From NCBI GenBank assembly GCA_001303025.1, contig LJNK01000034.1, positions 1-34,006 of the forward strand: 34,006 nt of DNA, written 5' to 3'. The number at the start of each line of letters is the position of its first letter. The first letter of the stretch is position 1. The DNA comes from Deltaproteobacteria bacterium SG8_13. Its GTDB lineage: Bacteria; Desulfobacterota; Desulfobacteria; Desulfobacterales; SG8-13. Below the pieces are notes generated by a model. The model ran no database searches and was not told where the DNA came from. It saw only the letters and a program-made list of their open reading frames with translations. The translations under genes and the position numbers were made by a program. Shown piece by piece: positions 16,051 through 26,271 of this stretch.

Positions 16051-17952
16051 TCACAGCAGGTTCAACTGTGCGTCGAATTTCAGCACCTCTTTGTCGTAGA
16101 AAAAGCCCATCTCCTTTTTGTTGATCGCCGGCTTGTCAAACAGCGGCGAGTCACTGAGCTTGAGCAGGTAGCTGGCCAGCGAGGATTCCATGGTCAGGCG
16201 GTCTCCTAAAATGATGCCCTCCAGCTTCAGGTTTTTTTGCAGCGTTTCCCCGCTGTTGATCGGATTTCCGCTCACCTGCACCGATATGCTGGTCAACCGG
16301 ACGTTGGACGGCGTGCGGTTCGAGATTTCGGTCAGCACCACCAGGCCCATGTACTTTCTGCTGAACTCCCGGAACTCTTCGTTACGCTGCCGGGTTTTTT
16401 CCACCAGGTTGAGAATCAGTTTCTGGTCGACCCGTGTTTTGTAGGTTTTCAGCCGGCTTTTGAGCCGGGAGACGTCGATTCGCTTGTTGTCGATGACCGA
16501 CCCCTGCCAGAGGTAAAATCCCACGCAGCAGGACATCACCACCAGAAGACAGATCATGAACACCTTGTTGAGCAGGCGGCCGCGGGCGGCTTTGGCCTTT
16601 TCCTTGAACGTGTGCAGAAAGTTCGGGGTGTGGGCATTGTCGGAAAGCGCCATGCCCATCGCCGGTGCATACGACCCTCTTTCGGCATCCGAAGCCGGGC
16701 CGGAGACGTTGCCGAGAAACTGGGCGTCGGTAGTAAACGGATCGAAGGTTTCCCGCGGCAGTCCGAGCTCGTCGCCGATGTAGTCGACGATGCGCCGGTG
16801 GGGGCGGATGCCGCTGGAGATGAATATTTTCTCTACCCGCTCGTTTTCGATGTTGGCGGCGTAATGCTCGAAGGTTCGCTCCACCTGCTGCACCAGCCGC
16901 TCCAGGGCCGGCAGGATCATCTTGAAGATCTCTTCCTCTTCGGGCCCCAGCGCCGGCTCGGTGTCCGCCCGCGGGGAAGCGTCGTGGACCAGGCCGAAAA
17001 AGATCTCCTGGGCCTTTTCGGTGTCTATCTTCGGTCGTCCCGCATCTGCCGTCTGCGGCGCGGCGGTGGGCGTTTCCAGAAATTCCGCCGGCATTTCGAT
17101 GCCTTCGTCTTCTTCGGGCTCGCGCTCGATGATTTCCCCGCGCATGGCTTCGTTCATGGTCTTGATGCCGGCCTTGATGCCCCGGGAGAGCACCAGGTTG
17201 CCGCCGGAAAAGATGTCGATGCGGCTCCAGTCCCTGCCGATGTAAAGACTGGAGACGGTCTTCACGTCGGTCTGGATCCACCCGGTGCGAAACAGGTTCT
17301 GGAAGGCAAACGGTACGATCGATATGCCGCTTAGAGGAAATCCGCTTTTGGCAAACAGGCCTTTGAAGTGCTCGATTTCGACCTGGGGCGCGGTCAGCGA
17401 CACCACGTCGTATTTGGGCGCCCCGTCCTCGACCCGTTCGCGAAGGATCTCGTAGTCGAAGACCGCCTCGGCCTCGTTGTAGGGGGCGACCTTTTTGTGC
17501 GACCAGTACACCACGTTGGGGATCTGTTTGGCGGGGACTTTGGGGATCTTCAGATACCGCATTTCCACCCGGGCCGAGGAGATGTTGCCCCAGATGGTCG
17601 CCTTTTTACCGGATCCGCGAAACCGGCTGAGGTGTTGTTTCAGGAATTTCGAAAAATCGGGATGATCCGGCTTGACGCCGGGCTCGAAGGGGATGTGGGC
17701 GTAGTCGAGCAGTTCGAACCGGTTGTGCCCCAGGCTCATCATTTTGACGAGCTTGATTTCGTTGTAGCCGATATCCACCCCGATGGTGATGGATTTTTTG
17801 ATCGACACGGCGTTCTGCAAACCGGACCGCAGGCGTTTGACCAGGGGAACTTTGGAGTGCTGGGCGGAAGCGGCTCCCATTTCCGGACGGCTGTTGCTGC
17901 GAATCAACTCCAGAAGCTTTTCGGTGGAGGAAATTTCGTTCCGTTTAGCCAA
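16051..17952 (-). CDS. PilM-PilN fusion (MshI-like) alignment-complex protein
   Basis: The 633-residue protein starts at a TTG supported by GGAG 7 bases upstream. Residues about 50-450 are PilM-like, with the actin-type phosphate motif IGVDIGYNEIKLVKM, RGIKAGIKTMNEAM and the late IFISSGIRPHRRIVDYI nucleotide-binding motif. A low-complexity acidic insertion lies at about 285-350. A TM segment at 462-482 is followed by a coiled coil and a PilN-like domain (VLTEISNRTPSNVRLTSI, LEGIILGDRLTMESSLASYL). In most bacteria PilM and PilN are separate and joined by a short peptide contact; here they are one chain. It is the first gene of the minus-strand pilus locus. Confidence 0.92.
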   Translation of the reverse strand: MAKRNEISSTEKLLELIRSNSRPEMGAASAQHSKVPLVKRLRSGLQNAVSIKKSITIGVDIGYNEIKLVKMMSLGHNRFELLDYAHIPFEPGVKPDHPDFSKFLKQHLSRFRGSGKKATIWGNISSARVEMRYLKIPKVPAKQIPNVVYWSHKKVAPYNEAEAVFDYEILRERVEDGAPKYDVVSLTAPQVEIEHFKGLFAKSGFPLSGISIVPFAFQNLFRTGWIQTDVKTVSSLYIGRDWSRIDIFSGGNLVLSRGIKAGIKTMNEAMRGEIIEREPEEDEGIEMPAEFLETPTAAPQTADAGRPKIDTEKAQEIFFGLVHDASPRADTEPALGPEEEEIFKMILPALERLVQQVERTFEHYAANIENERVEKIFISSGIRPHRRIVDYIGDELGLPRETFDPFTTDAQFLGNVSGPASDAERGSYAPAMGMALSDNAHTPNFLHTFKEKAKAARGRLLNKVFMICLLVVMSCCVGFYLWQGSVIDNKRIDVSRLKSRLKTYKTRVDQKLILNLVEKTRQRNEEFREFSRKYMGLVVLTEISNRTPSNVRLTSISVQVSGNPINSGETLQKNLKLEGIILGDRLTMESSLASYLLKLSDSPLFDKPAINKKEMGFFYDKEVLKFDAQLNLL

Positions 17953-18745
17953 AACCGTTCTCCGAAATCAAATTTCCGGCAGCCCAGAATAATGAAGCTA
18001 CCGCTTGTCTCCGCATTCGACCCTGCAGTGCGCGGCCCGCGGTCGGCAACCGTCGGGTGTGCCCCCTTGCGCCAGGGTAATCTAAGAAAATCTTGGAACG
18101 AATTCGGCAGCGGTAGCTATCTGTGTGCAGGCAAACGCTGATCCACTGAAACCAATCAGTGGTGAAACCATTTTTACAAAATTTGTAACGGCAGCAAAAT
18201 TTGTCGGAAGTACGCTAAACACACTAATTAACTCATAATCGGCATGACTTGTCAAGAAATAACCCATGTGTGTGGTCGCAAGAAACCACTTGCGGGTTCC
18301 ACCCGCGCCTGCGAAAGTTTGCCCGCTCGCGAGTGCGTGTTTGCGCGGTCCGATCAAATTTTACAGTCATTATATCACAGCCGCCGGATTTTTAAAACAT
18401 GCAGATGGTTTTTCAGGCGCGCGGTATCGGCCTTGCGGGCCGGGCGATTTGGCCGGCCGAATGCAGGGTGCCGACTTCCGGCCTCCCGGCTTCGGAACCC
18501 GCGGTTTTGGGTGCGGGGGCAGCCGGGCAGGGTCAAGCCGGGCCGCCGGTTCGAGCCCCCTGGGCGGGTTTCGGGCGGGCAGTTGGGTTTGCGTGCGCAA
18601 ATTCCTTGTTTCCGGCCGGCAATGGTGATAGAGCGTTTGCCATATTTGTGAATTGGTTTTATGTTTTGGAGACCATGCTGTTGAAGGCCACAACCGGCCC
18701 TTGCCCACAACCGGTTCGGCCGCTGAAGTACAAAGGATCACGGAA
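17953..18745. promoter_or_regulatory. Divergent intergenic region with clustered inverted repeats
   Basis: No convincing gene is seen between the pilus locus and the efflux genes. The AT-rich part (18140-18260) holds CCACTGA/TCAGTGG (18143-18162) and TTACAAA-A-TTTGTAA (18174-18188). It also holds a perfect TTGACA on the minus strand (18250-18255) with only a weak -10 near 18226-18231. Further on lie GCGGGT-TCC-ACCCGC near 18292-18306 and the short palindrome CTCGCGAG. The stretch 18400-18640 is very GC-rich with no supported reading frame. Promoters for both directions should be here. Confidence 0.5.
17960..17963 (-). promoter_or_regulatory. Ribosome binding site deciding a TTG start
   Basis: GGAG on the minus strand, 7 bases before the TTG at 17952. 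It supports the unusual start codon of the PilM-PilN fusion. Confidence 0.6.
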
Positions 18746-19894
18746 ATGATTACAGCAGACCCATCCGGCCGCTTCATCAACGGCCGCCGCAGGCCCTTAG
18801 GGCGCCTGACGGCAGCCGTGAGCGGTTGCCATGCAGCGGTGGCCGCACTGCTATTTCTGGTTTTTGCCGTCTGCCCGGCATACGGCGCCGATGCCGACAA
18901 GCAGCCGCAGGAGCGTAAATCGCCCGTGCGGGTGGCTGCCGTCGAGATCAAACCGGTCGCCCAGCAGGTATCGCTGGTGGGAACCACCGAGGCGGTGGCC
19001 GAGAGCACCGTCGCCTCGGAGGCCGCCGGGGTGGTGGAGTACTACCCGGTGCGCGAGGGCGACTACGTTGAAAAGGGCGCTTTGCTGGTGCGGCTGCGCA
19101 CCACCTACCTGAAGCTTCGCCTCAAGGGCGCCCGTGTGGAAAGGGAGCGCACGCTGGCCAACCTGAAAAATGTCGAAAAAGAGCTCAAGCGGGTGTCCAA
19201 GCTCCGGGAGGCCAACAGCGTGGCGGAGAAGGCTTACGACGATGCGCTGTACAACCACCAGGCCCTCACCCAGGAGCTGCTCAGAAACGAGGTGGAAATC
19301 GAGCAGCTGCAGTACGATCTGGACCAGGCGCGGGTCACCGCGCCCTTTTCCGGTTTCGTGGCCGTCGAACACACCCAGGTGGGCGAGTGGGTGCCTGCCG
19401 GCGGGGCGGTGGTCACGCTCATCGATCTGAGCAGCGTGCGCATCACCGTCGATGTGCCGGAGCGCTACTCGGTCAAGCTAACACCCGCCGGGCAGGCCGG
19501 CGTGCGCATCGCAGCGCTGGAAGAAGAGCGCCTTGCAGGCGAGATCACCGGGATCCTGCCCCAGGGCAACCCGGCTGCGCGGACCTTTCCCGTGCGGGTT
19601 CACGTTGCCAATCACGGGTTGAAGATCAAAAGCGGGATGGAGGCGGTGGTCACCTTCAACCTCGCCAATCACAAAGAGGCCCTGCTGGTTCCCAAAGATG
19701 CCATCGTCACCAGCGGCGCCAACCGGCACGTGGTCACGGTGGTCGACGGCCGGGCGATGCCCGTCGGCGTGAAAGTGGCCGGATATTACGGCAGCAACGT
19801 GGCGGTGGAAGGCAGCCTGAAACCCGGCGACCAGGTGGTCATCCGCGGCAACGAACGTCTGCGCCCCGGCCAGGCGGTGGAGATTCAGCAATAG
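18746..19894 (+). CDS. RND efflux periplasmic adaptor (HlyD/MFP family)
   Basis: The ATG at 18746 has AAAGGA 8-9 bases upstream; an in-frame start at 18653 gives an unlikely extension. The 382-residue product has a signal/TM segment (about 26-48, ending CPAYGA). A split biotinyl-lipoyl domain follows: EAAGVVEYYPVREGDYVEKG on one side and ARVTAPFSGFVAVEHTQVGE on the other of a coiled-coil hairpin. A beta-barrel and a membrane-proximal domain (VPKDAIVTSGANRHVV) complete it. It joins the RND pump to an outer-membrane channel; no TolC-type gene is present in the window. The pump gene follows after 43 bases. Confidence 0.95.
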   Translation: MITADPSGRFINGRRRPLGRLTAAVSGCHAAVAALLFLVFAVCPAYGADADKQPQERKSPVRVAAVEIKPVAQQVSLVGTTEAVAESTVASEAAGVVEYYPVREGDYVEKGALLVRLRTTYLKLRLKGARVERERTLANLKNVEKELKRVSKLREANSVAEKAYDDALYNHQALTQELLRNEVEIEQLQYDLDQARVTAPFSGFVAVEHTQVGEWVPAGGAVVTLIDLSSVRITVDVPERYSVKLTPAGQAGVRIAALEEERLAGEITGILPQGNPAARTFPVRVHVANHGLKIKSGMEAVVTFNLANHKEALLVPKDAIVTSGANRHVVTVVDGRAMPVGVKVAGYYGSNVAVEGSLKPGDQVVIRGNERLRPGQAVEIQQ

Positions 19895-19937
19895 GGGGAC
19901 GGCGCCCCGCGGCGCTGACCGGCAGGCCGATCGAACT

Positions 19938-22900
19938 ATGAAACTCGTCGACACATCCATCAAAAAACCCGTCACGGTCACCGTGGGCGTGCTGCTGCTG
20001 GTGCTATTCGGATTTTTGTCCCTGTATCGCATCCCCATCCAGCTCACGCCCAACGTCGATTTGCCCGAGGTGTCCATCGAAACCCGCTGGGAGGGCGCCA
20101 GCCCGGTGGAGGTGGAGCGCGAAATCATCGACGTGCAGGAAGAGCAGCTAAAAAATCTTGACGGGCTGGTGGAGATGAAAAGCGAAAGCCGAGACGGCTA
20201 CGCTTACGTGAACCTGATGTTCGAAATCGGCACCGAGACCGACGAGTCGCTGCTGCGCGTTTCCAACAAGCTCGACCAGGTCAAGCGCTATCCCGCCGAC
20301 ATAGACAAACCGGTGATCAAGGCCGGCGGCCGGCGCGAGTCGGCCATCGCCTGGATGACCCTCGGCGCGCTGGAAGGCTACCAGGGCAACCTGCTGCACG
20401 AGTATGACTTCATGGACGAGCACGTCAAAACCCGGCTGGAGCGCATCGCCGGTATTGCCTCGGTGAACATCTACGGCGGCCGCGAGCGCCAGATGCACGT
20501 CATCGTCGACCCGGATGCCCTGGCGGCACGGCAGATCACGGTCCCCGAGCTCATCCGGGCCCTCGATCTGGAAAACCGCAACATCAGCGCGGGCGACTTT
20601 GACGAGGGCAAACGGCGCTACATCGCGCGCACCGTGGGGGAATACGGCTCGCCCGAAGAGGTCGAGGCGGTCATCATCCGGCGCGTGGGCGGCGCCCCGG
20701 TCACGGTGTCCGACGTGGCCCGCGTCGAGTTCGGTTACAACGACCCGCAGGTGGTGGTGCGCCACGTGGGCACGCCCACCATCGTCATGAACGCCGTGCG
20801 CGAGCCGGGCACCAACGTGCTGGTGGTGATGACAGCGCTCAAAAAAGCCCTTGCCGAGCTAAACGGCGGCATCCTCAAGGACCACCGGCTGATCGTCGAG
20901 CAGGCTTACGACGAGACGGATTACATTTACAGCGCCATCGGCCTGGTGCGCCAGAACATCTACGTGGGCGGCACGCTGGCCATCATCGTGCTGCTGATCT
21001 TTCTGCGCAGCATCGCCAGCACCTTCATCATCGCCGTGGCCATCCCCATCAGCGCCATCGGCACCTTTCTGGTGATGACCCTGATGGGCCGCAACATCAA
21101 CGTGGTCAGCCTGGCGGGGCTGTCGTTTGCCATCGGCATGGTGGTGGACAACTCGATCGTGGTGTTCGAGAACATCTTCCGTCACCGCGAGATGGGTAAA
21201 TCCCGCCTGCAGGCCGCCAGGGACGGTACCACGGAGGTGTGGGGGGCGGTGCTGGCCAGCACGCTGACCACCATCGCGGTTTTTCTGCCGATCGTGTTCG
21301 TCCAGGAAGAGGCCGGGCAGCTGTTTCGCGACATCGCCATTGCCATCAGCAGTGCCGTGGCGTTGAGCCTGATGGTTTCCATCACGGTGATCCCGACCCT
21401 GTCTTCGCGCATCCTGGGAAAGGTTCGTAAAGACCGGCAGACAAAATACTACAAGCCGGTGGTGGCCGTGGCCCACAACTTCGTGGATGCCATCGCCCGC
21501 TTCGTGCACTGGATGTGCGGCCAGCTCACCAGCCGTATCGTCGTGGTGGTGGTGCTGGTGTCGCTGGCCACCTCGTTGGTGTTTTTCCTGATGCCGAAAA
21601 CCGAATACCTGCCCGAAGGCAACCGCGAAATGCTCTTCGGCATCCTGCTGCCACCGCCCGGCTACAACCTGCAGGAGCTGTCGACCATCGGCGAGACCAT
21701 CGAAAAGGGCATCTTGCCGCTGATCCCGGCCGAATCGGACGGAGTCGCCAAAGCCAAATCGAACGGCTCCGGGCTGCCGCCGGTGAAAAACTTCTTCTAC
21801 GTGGCCTGGGGCCAGCAAGCGTTTATGGGCATCATATCCGGTATTCAGGAGAGGACCCGCGAACTGCTTCCGTATGCCTACGGCGTGCTGGGCAAGATCC
21901 CCGGGATGTACCCGTTTGTCACCCAGGCCAGCCTGTTCGCCCGGGGCGGAAGCGAAAGCCGCTCGATCGAAATCCAGATCAAGGGGCCCGAGCTGGAGAA
22001 GCTCATCGGCTTCGCGCGCCAGATGTTCGGCATGGTCCAGCAGGCCGTGCCCGGCTCCCAGGTGCGCCCCATCCCTGGCCTGGAGCTCGGCAACCCAGAG
22101 ATGCAGGTGGTGCCCAACCGCGACCGGCTCACCCGGGTGGGGATGACCACCGCCGACTTGGGGCTGGTGCTCGATGCCATGGTCGACGGCGCCAAGGCCA
22201 GCACCTACCGGCTCTACGGCGATGAAATCGACCTGCTGGTGAAAAACCCCGACAGCCGGATCGAGCGCACCCAGGACCTGCAGTATCTGCCGGTGATCGC
22301 CCCGGGAGGCGAGAAGGTCACCCTGGGTTCGCTGGCCGACATCCGCCTGGAGGAAGGCCCGCCGCAGATCAACCACATCGACTCCGAGCGGGCCATCACG
22401 CTGGTGGTCAAGCCGCCGGCGACCCTGCCGCTGGAAGAGGCCATGGAAAAGGTCCAAAGCCAGGTGGTCGCACCCATCGTCAGCTCGCCCGGCTTTTCGG
22501 GCCTGTACACCATCAAGCTGGGCGGCACTGCCGACGATCTCACCCGCACCCGCCGGGCGCTGCAGTGGAACTTTATCCTGGCGGTGGTGATCAGCTACCT
22601 GCTGATGTCCGCGCTGTTCGAAAACTTCTTCTACCCGCTGATCATCATGTTCTCGGTACCGCTGGCGGCCGCCGGCGGGTTCGTGGGACTGAAGCTGGTG
22701 AACTTCTACCTGGCGGTGGGCTACGGGACCTCGCAGTTTTTCGACATCATCACCATGCTCGGCTTTGTCATCCTGGTGGGCATCGTGGTCAACAACGCGA
22801 TTTTGATCGTCCACCAGTCGCTCAACAACATCCGCGACGGACAGATGGACCCGCGCCAGGCCATCGCCGAGTCGGTGCGCTCGCGCATCCGGCCGATTTA

Positions 22901-23105
22901 CATGAGCTCGATCACCACCGTGTCGGCCATGATGCCCCTGGTGCTGGCCCCCGGTGCCGGCTCCGAATTTTACCGCGGGCTGGGCTCTGTTGTGGTCGGC
23001 GGCCTGCTGGTCTCCACGGTGTTCACCATCTTTCTGATCCCGGCCCTGCTGAGCCTGGCCTTCGATGCCGCCGCCTGGCTGCGCAAGGTCTTCAAACCGG
23101 CTTAG
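19938..23105 (+). CDS. RND multidrug-type efflux pump (AcrB/HAE1 family)
   Basis: The 1055-residue protein is full length for the family. It begins with the usual N-terminal helix ([19 protein letters not shown]) and a [19 protein letters not shown] porter strand. TM4 carries [16 protein letters not shown]: the first of the two proton-relay Asp residues is kept and the second is Asn, as in many HAE1 pumps outside the AcrB type. C-terminal TM motifs include [14 protein letters not shown] and [12 protein letters not shown]. It uses proton flow to export compounds from the periplasm or membrane. The substrate cannot be told from sequence. It pairs with the adaptor directly upstream. Confidence 0.96.
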   Translation: MKLVDTSIKKPVTVTVGVLLLVLFGFLSLYRIPIQLTPNVDLPEVSIETRWEGASPVEVEREIIDVQEEQLKNLDGLVEMKSESRDGYAYVNLMFEIGTETDESLLRVSNKLDQVKRYPADIDKPVIKAGGRRESAIAWMTLGALEGYQGNLLHEYDFMDEHVKTRLERIAGIASVNIYGGRERQMHVIVDPDALAARQITVPELIRALDLENRNISAGDFDEGKRRYIARTVGEYGSPEEVEAVIIRRVGGAPVTVSDVARVEFGYNDPQVVVRHVGTPTIVMNAVREPGTNVLVVMTALKKALAELNGGILKDHRLIVEQAYDETDYIYSAIGLVRQNIYVGGTLAIIVLLIFLRSIASTFIIAVAIPISAIGTFLVMTLMGRNINVVSLAGLSFAIGMVVDNSIVVFENIFRHREMGKSRLQAARDGTTEVWGAVLASTLTTIAVFLPIVFVQEEAGQLFRDIAIAISSAVALSLMVSITVIPTLSSRILGKVRKDRQTKYYKPVVAVAHNFVDAIARFVHWMCGQLTSRIVVVVVLVSLATSLVFFLMPKTEYLPEGNREMLFGILLPPPGYNLQELSTIGETIEKGILPLIPAESDGVAKAKSNGSGLPPVKNFFYVAWGQQAFMGIISGIQERTRELLPYAYGVLGKIPGMYPFVTQASLFARGGSESRSIEIQIKGPELEKLIGFARQMFGMVQQAVPGSQVRPIPGLELGNPEMQVVPNRDRLTRVGMTTADLGLVLDAMVDGAKASTYRLYGDEIDLLVKNPDSRIERTQDLQYLPVIAPGGEKVTLGSLADIRLEEGPPQINHIDSERAITLVVKPPATLPLEEAMEKVQSQVVAPIVSSPGFSGLYTIKLGGTADDLTRTRRALQWNFILAVVISYLLMSALFENFFYPLIIMFSVPLAAAGGFVGLKLVNFYLAVGYGTSQFFDIITMLGFVILVGIVVNNAILIVHQSLNNIRDGQMDPRQAIAESVRSRIRPIYMSSITTVSAMMPLVLAPGAGSEFYRGLGSVVVGGLLVSTVFTIFLIPALLSLAFDAAAWLRKVFKPA

Positions 23106-23364
23106 CGCGCCAATTGGGGCAGCCGGCAGCCGCCCGGCCCCGCGAAATGCCTTAACCGGACGGCCGCGATGCTTTCAACCGTGCAGGCCGCCGGTTTGCC
23201 GGATGCAGCGGCCGTTTGAACTAACCCCGTAAAATTGCGCATCTTTTGTTGACTTCGGCCGCCAATCCGTGGCAAAAGTAACAGTTGGAAATCCCCTCGA
23301 TTCTGAAGGCGCTGCGCGACACCGCGCTGCGGCGGCGCGGGCAGGGGCTGATGGGAAATGTGTC

Positions 23365-25290
23365 ATGCGAAAACTGCTCCGGCGGCTCAAACCCGCCGAA
23401 AAAAAATCCGACAGCGAACCGCTTACCGAATCGACAAAACACGTCAATTCCATGGTGGTGGCCGCCGCCTTTGTGGCCATCATCTACGTCGGGCTCGATA
23501 CCTTTCTGCACATCTTTTACGCCGACCGCTTCAACCTGCTGGCTCTTTTGTTCGGCAAGGGCATGTACGACATCTACATCCGCGTGATCGTGCTGTGCCT
23601 GTTTGTGATCCTCGGATCGCACGCCCAGTACACCATCAACAACCTGAAGCAAAAGGAAGACGAGCTCAAGGAATACCGCGATCATCTCGAAGAGCTGGTC
23701 AAGGAGCGCACCACCGATCTGATGGAGGCCAACGCCAAGCTGCGGGCCGAGATCGCGGTGCGCAAGCGATCGGAAGCCGCGATGAGCGAATCCGAAGAAA
23801 AGTACCGCCTGCTGGTGGAAAACGCCAACGATGCGATCTTTATCATCCAGGACGGCAAGGTGACCTTTCCCAACCCCAAGGCCCTGGAGCTCAGCCGGGA
23901 GATGTCCATCGACATCGACCGCACCCCGTTTTTCGACTACATCCACCCCGACGACAAAGACAACGTGCTGCAGTGGTACAAGAAACGGCTGAAGAACAAC
24001 GACGTGCCCCAAACCTGCAGCTTCAAGCTGGTCAACGCAGACAACAACCAGCTGTGGGTGGAGCTGAACGCGGTGCTGATCCACTGGGAGAACAGAATTG
24101 CCGCTTTGAACTTTCTGCGCGACATCACCGCCCAGAAAAAACTCGAACGACAGTTCCAGCAGTCCCAGCGCATGGAGTCAATCGGCACCCTGGCCGGCGG
24201 CATCGCCCACGATTTCAACAACCTGCTGATGGGCATCCAGGGAAACGCCGCGGTGATGCTGCTCGAGCTCAAGCCCGAGCATGCGCTGTTCGAGCAGGTC
24301 AAAAGCATCGAGCGCTGCGTGAAAAGCGGCGCGCACCTGACCAAGCAGCTGCTCGGCTTTGCCAGGGGCGGCAAGTACGTGGTCAAGCCGACCTACCTAA
24401 ACGACGTGCTCAGCCGCACCGCGGAGATCTTCGGGCGCACCCGCCGGGAGGTCAACATCCACAACCGCTACCGCAAGAAGATCTGGATGGTCAGCGTCGA
24501 CGTGGGCCAGATCGAGCAGGTGCTGCTCAATCTGTATGTCAATGCCTGGCAGGCCATGCCCGAGGGCGGCGACCTGTACCTGGAGACCGACAACGTCGTT
24601 TTGGACGACGCTTACGCCCGCAACAAACCTTACAGCTTCAAGTCGGGCAACTACGTGAAGATATCGATCACCGACACCGGCCTCGGCATGGACAAAACCA
24701 CCCAGCAGCGGATCTTCGAGCCGTTTTTCACCACCAAGGATTTCGGCAAGGGGACCGGGCTGGGGCTGGCCTCGGCCTACGGGATCGTCAAAAACCACGG
24801 CGGCATCATCAACTGCTACAGTGAACTCGGGCGGGGAACCACCTTCAACATCTACCTGCCGGCCCTTGAGGCCGAGGCGGTCGAGGAAGAGGCACCGGCC
24901 GAAGAGAGCCTGCACGGCAGCGGCACCGTGCTGCTGGTCGACGACGAGGCCGTGATCGTCGATGTAGGCCGGCGGATGATCGAAAGCCTCGGCTACGAGG
25001 TGCTGCCGGCCCGAAACGGTGAAGAGGCCCTGCGCATCTTTAAAAACCACCACCCGCGCATCGATCTGGTGATTTTAGACATGGTCATGCCGTACTTAAA
25101 CGGCGGTGAGGTGTTTGACCGGATGAAGACCATCGACCCGGCGGTGCGGGTGCTGCTGGCCAGCGGATACAGCCTAAACGGCCAGGCCGAAAACATCCTG
25201 GAGCGCGGCTGCAACGGGTTTATCCAGAAACCCTTCAACACGGTGGAGCTGTCCCACAAGATCCGCGAAATTCTTGACACCGCCAACTAG
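23365..25290 (+). CDS. Membrane-bound hybrid histidine kinase (PAS-HisKA-HATPase-REC)
   Basis: The start is placed at ATG 23365 (MRKLLRRLKP); an in-frame GTG at 23269 gives a poor extension. The 641-residue protein has TM1 (28-50), TM2 (69-88), a coiled coil (92-140) and a PAS domain (about 145-255). A HisKA of the GGIAHDFNNLL type carries phospho-acceptor His282. The ATPase domain shows N box NLYVNAWQAMP, G1 DTGLGM, F box FEPFFTTK and G2 GTGLGLA. A C-terminal receiver has DDE at 526-528, Asp572 and Lys622. The small extracytoplasmic loop suggests sensing in or near the membrane. It follows the pump, but a partner regulator is not adjacent. Confidence 0.95.
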   Translation: MRKLLRRLKPAEKKSDSEPLTESTKHVNSMVVAAAFVAIIYVGLDTFLHIFYADRFNLLALLFGKGMYDIYIRVIVLCLFVILGSHAQYTINNLKQKEDELKEYRDHLEELVKERTTDLMEANAKLRAEIAVRKRSEAAMSESEEKYRLLVENANDAIFIIQDGKVTFPNPKALELSREMSIDIDRTPFFDYIHPDDKDNVLQWYKKRLKNNDVPQTCSFKLVNADNNQLWVELNAVLIHWENRIAALNFLRDITAQKKLERQFQQSQRMESIGTLAGGIAHDFNNLLMGIQGNAAVMLLELKPEHALFEQVKSIERCVKSGAHLTKQLLGFARGGKYVVKPTYLNDVLSRTAEIFGRTRREVNIHNRYRKKIWMVSVDVGQIEQVLLNLYVNAWQAMPEGGDLYLETDNVVLDDAYARNKPYSFKSGNYVKISITDTGLGMDKTTQQRIFEPFFTTKDFGKGTGLGLASAYGIVKNHGGIINCYSELGRGTTFNIYLPALEAEAVEEEAPAEESLHGSGTVLLVDDEAVIVDVGRRMIESLGYEVLPARNGEEALRIFKNHHPRIDLVILDMVMPYLNGGEVFDRMKTIDPAVRVLLASGYSLNGQAENILERGCNGFIQKPFNTVELSHKIREILDTAN

Positions 25291-25336
25291 CCCGTCTGAG
25301 ACTGCCCGCCAGAAACCAGGCCGTAAAACCGCCACC

Positions 25337-25375
25337 CTGCCGGCGGTTGACATCCACCCTCGGATTCGCTACAAT
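25337..25375 (+). promoter_or_regulatory. Near-perfect sigma-70 promoter
   Basis: TTGACA (25347-25352), 17 bases, then TACAAT (25370-25375) lie about 100 bases before the two-TM protein gene at 25478. A 7-bp hairpin AACCGCC/GGCGGTT (25327-25348) directly precedes and slightly overlaps the -35. It has no U-tract but may end transcripts from the kinase gene. Confidence 0.7.
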
Positions 25376-25477
25376 TTCCTGATTGTATACCATGTAAATT
25401 AAATGGGTTAGTTGGGCTCTACCGGCGACAAAACCAAGCGGTTCGATTCGGGTTCATTCAGAAAGGAAGCAGCCAGC

Positions 25478-26062
25478 ATGCCTTCGATCAAGGACATGGT
25501 CCCCTCCATGAGCAAGGATATCTTCGTTATCGTAAAAATAATCCTCAGCGGCCTGACCGCCGCCGCGCTGATCTTTTTCATCTCGGCGCTGGGGGGCATC
25601 GACCTGAAAAAAAATTCGGACATGATCAGCGAGCTCGATCGTATGGAAGCTGAAATCAACGCGTCCGTGGAGGGCGACATCGACCGGCGCATCAAAAAGC
25701 TCGGGGAGGTGCCGTCCATCAACCCGTACAAAAAGTTTTACTGCGCCGAGCTGGCCAAGGAGATCCACGAGGTTTCCTACCTGACGGAAAAACAGAAGAT
25801 GCTCTTTGACTCCTTCAATGTCCGCGAGTTCGAAAACAAAGCCCAGAAGCTGGTGATGCTGTCGGAGAACTCCGACCTGGATGCGCTGTTCAACGAGCTG
25901 GAAATCGTCAAACGCGAGCTGAAAAACTCCGCCAACCTGGTGGCCAACAAGCGCAAGGTACTCTTCCGCCAAAAGATCGCCTACATCGTCTTTTTCTTCG
26001 TGCTGTGGGTGATCGTCTACATTTACTACAGCCGCGGCATCATCAAACGCGTGAAGGCCTAA
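25478..26062 (+). CDS. Two-TM protein of unknown function
   Basis: The ATG at 25478 has AAAGGAAG about 9-10 bases upstream; an in-frame TTG at 25412 is less likely. The 194-residue protein has TM1 at about 17-38 and TM2 at about 168-188, enclosing a charged, helical central domain (DLKKNSDMISELDRMEAEIN, FENKAQKLVMLSENSDLDAL). The short tail after TM2 is basic (RGIIKRVKA). No known family was recognised. It stands alone behind a strong sigma-70 promoter, between the hybrid kinase and the ExeA-OmpA fusion. A role at the inner membrane is all that can be said. Confidence 0.82.
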   Translation: MPSIKDMVPSMSKDIFVIVKIILSGLTAAALIFFISALGGIDLKKNSDMISELDRMEAEINASVEGDIDRRIKKLGEVPSINPYKKFYCAELAKEIHEVSYLTEKQKMLFDSFNVREFENKAQKLVMLSENSDLDALFNELEIVKRELKNSANLVANKRKVLFRQKIAYIVFFFVLWVIVYIYYSRGIIKRVKA

Positions 26063-26200
26063 CCGTCCCCGATTCTTGTCCGCGCCGGTTTTTCGTTGCG
26101 TATGCCGCGCAATTCGCATAAACCTGTTTCAGGCTTTGCTGCAGCCGCCGACCGGCTGGCCTCAGGGGTGCCGAAAACAGTAGACATCCGCGACTGTTTC

Positions 26201-26215
26201 TGGCATCCTCACTGC
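26201..26215 (+). promoter_or_regulatory. Sigma-54 (-24/-12) promoter of the ExeA-OmpA gene
   Basis: TGGCATCCTCACTGC has GG and GC 10 bases apart. The transcription start would be near 26227, about 45 bases before ATG 26272. A perfect inverted repeat AAACAGT-N11-ACTGTTT (26175-26199) abuts the -24 box, and TATGC-N10-GCATA (26101-26120) lies about 115 bases upstream of the start as a possible activator site. Confidence 0.7.
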
Positions 26216-26271
26216 ATGCGCATCGCCAAGTTCGTGTTGTAACGGCTGACAACCCCCAGATGGGTCGAGAC

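Noticed and set aside
18540-18575. GGTTCGAGCCC resembling a tRNA T-loop
   Set aside because: The flanking bases do not pair as a T-stem and no anticodon or acceptor arm is found at the proper distance.
18244-18749. Overlapping frames of 91-135 codons in the divergent intergenic region
   Set aside because: Their translations are Gly/Ala/Arg/Pro-rich, lack start signals, and match nothing; the region is better explained as regulatory DNA.
20859-22814. Minus-strand frame of 651 codons
   Set aside because: It is the antisense of the RND pump, His/Asp/Gln-rich with no domain.
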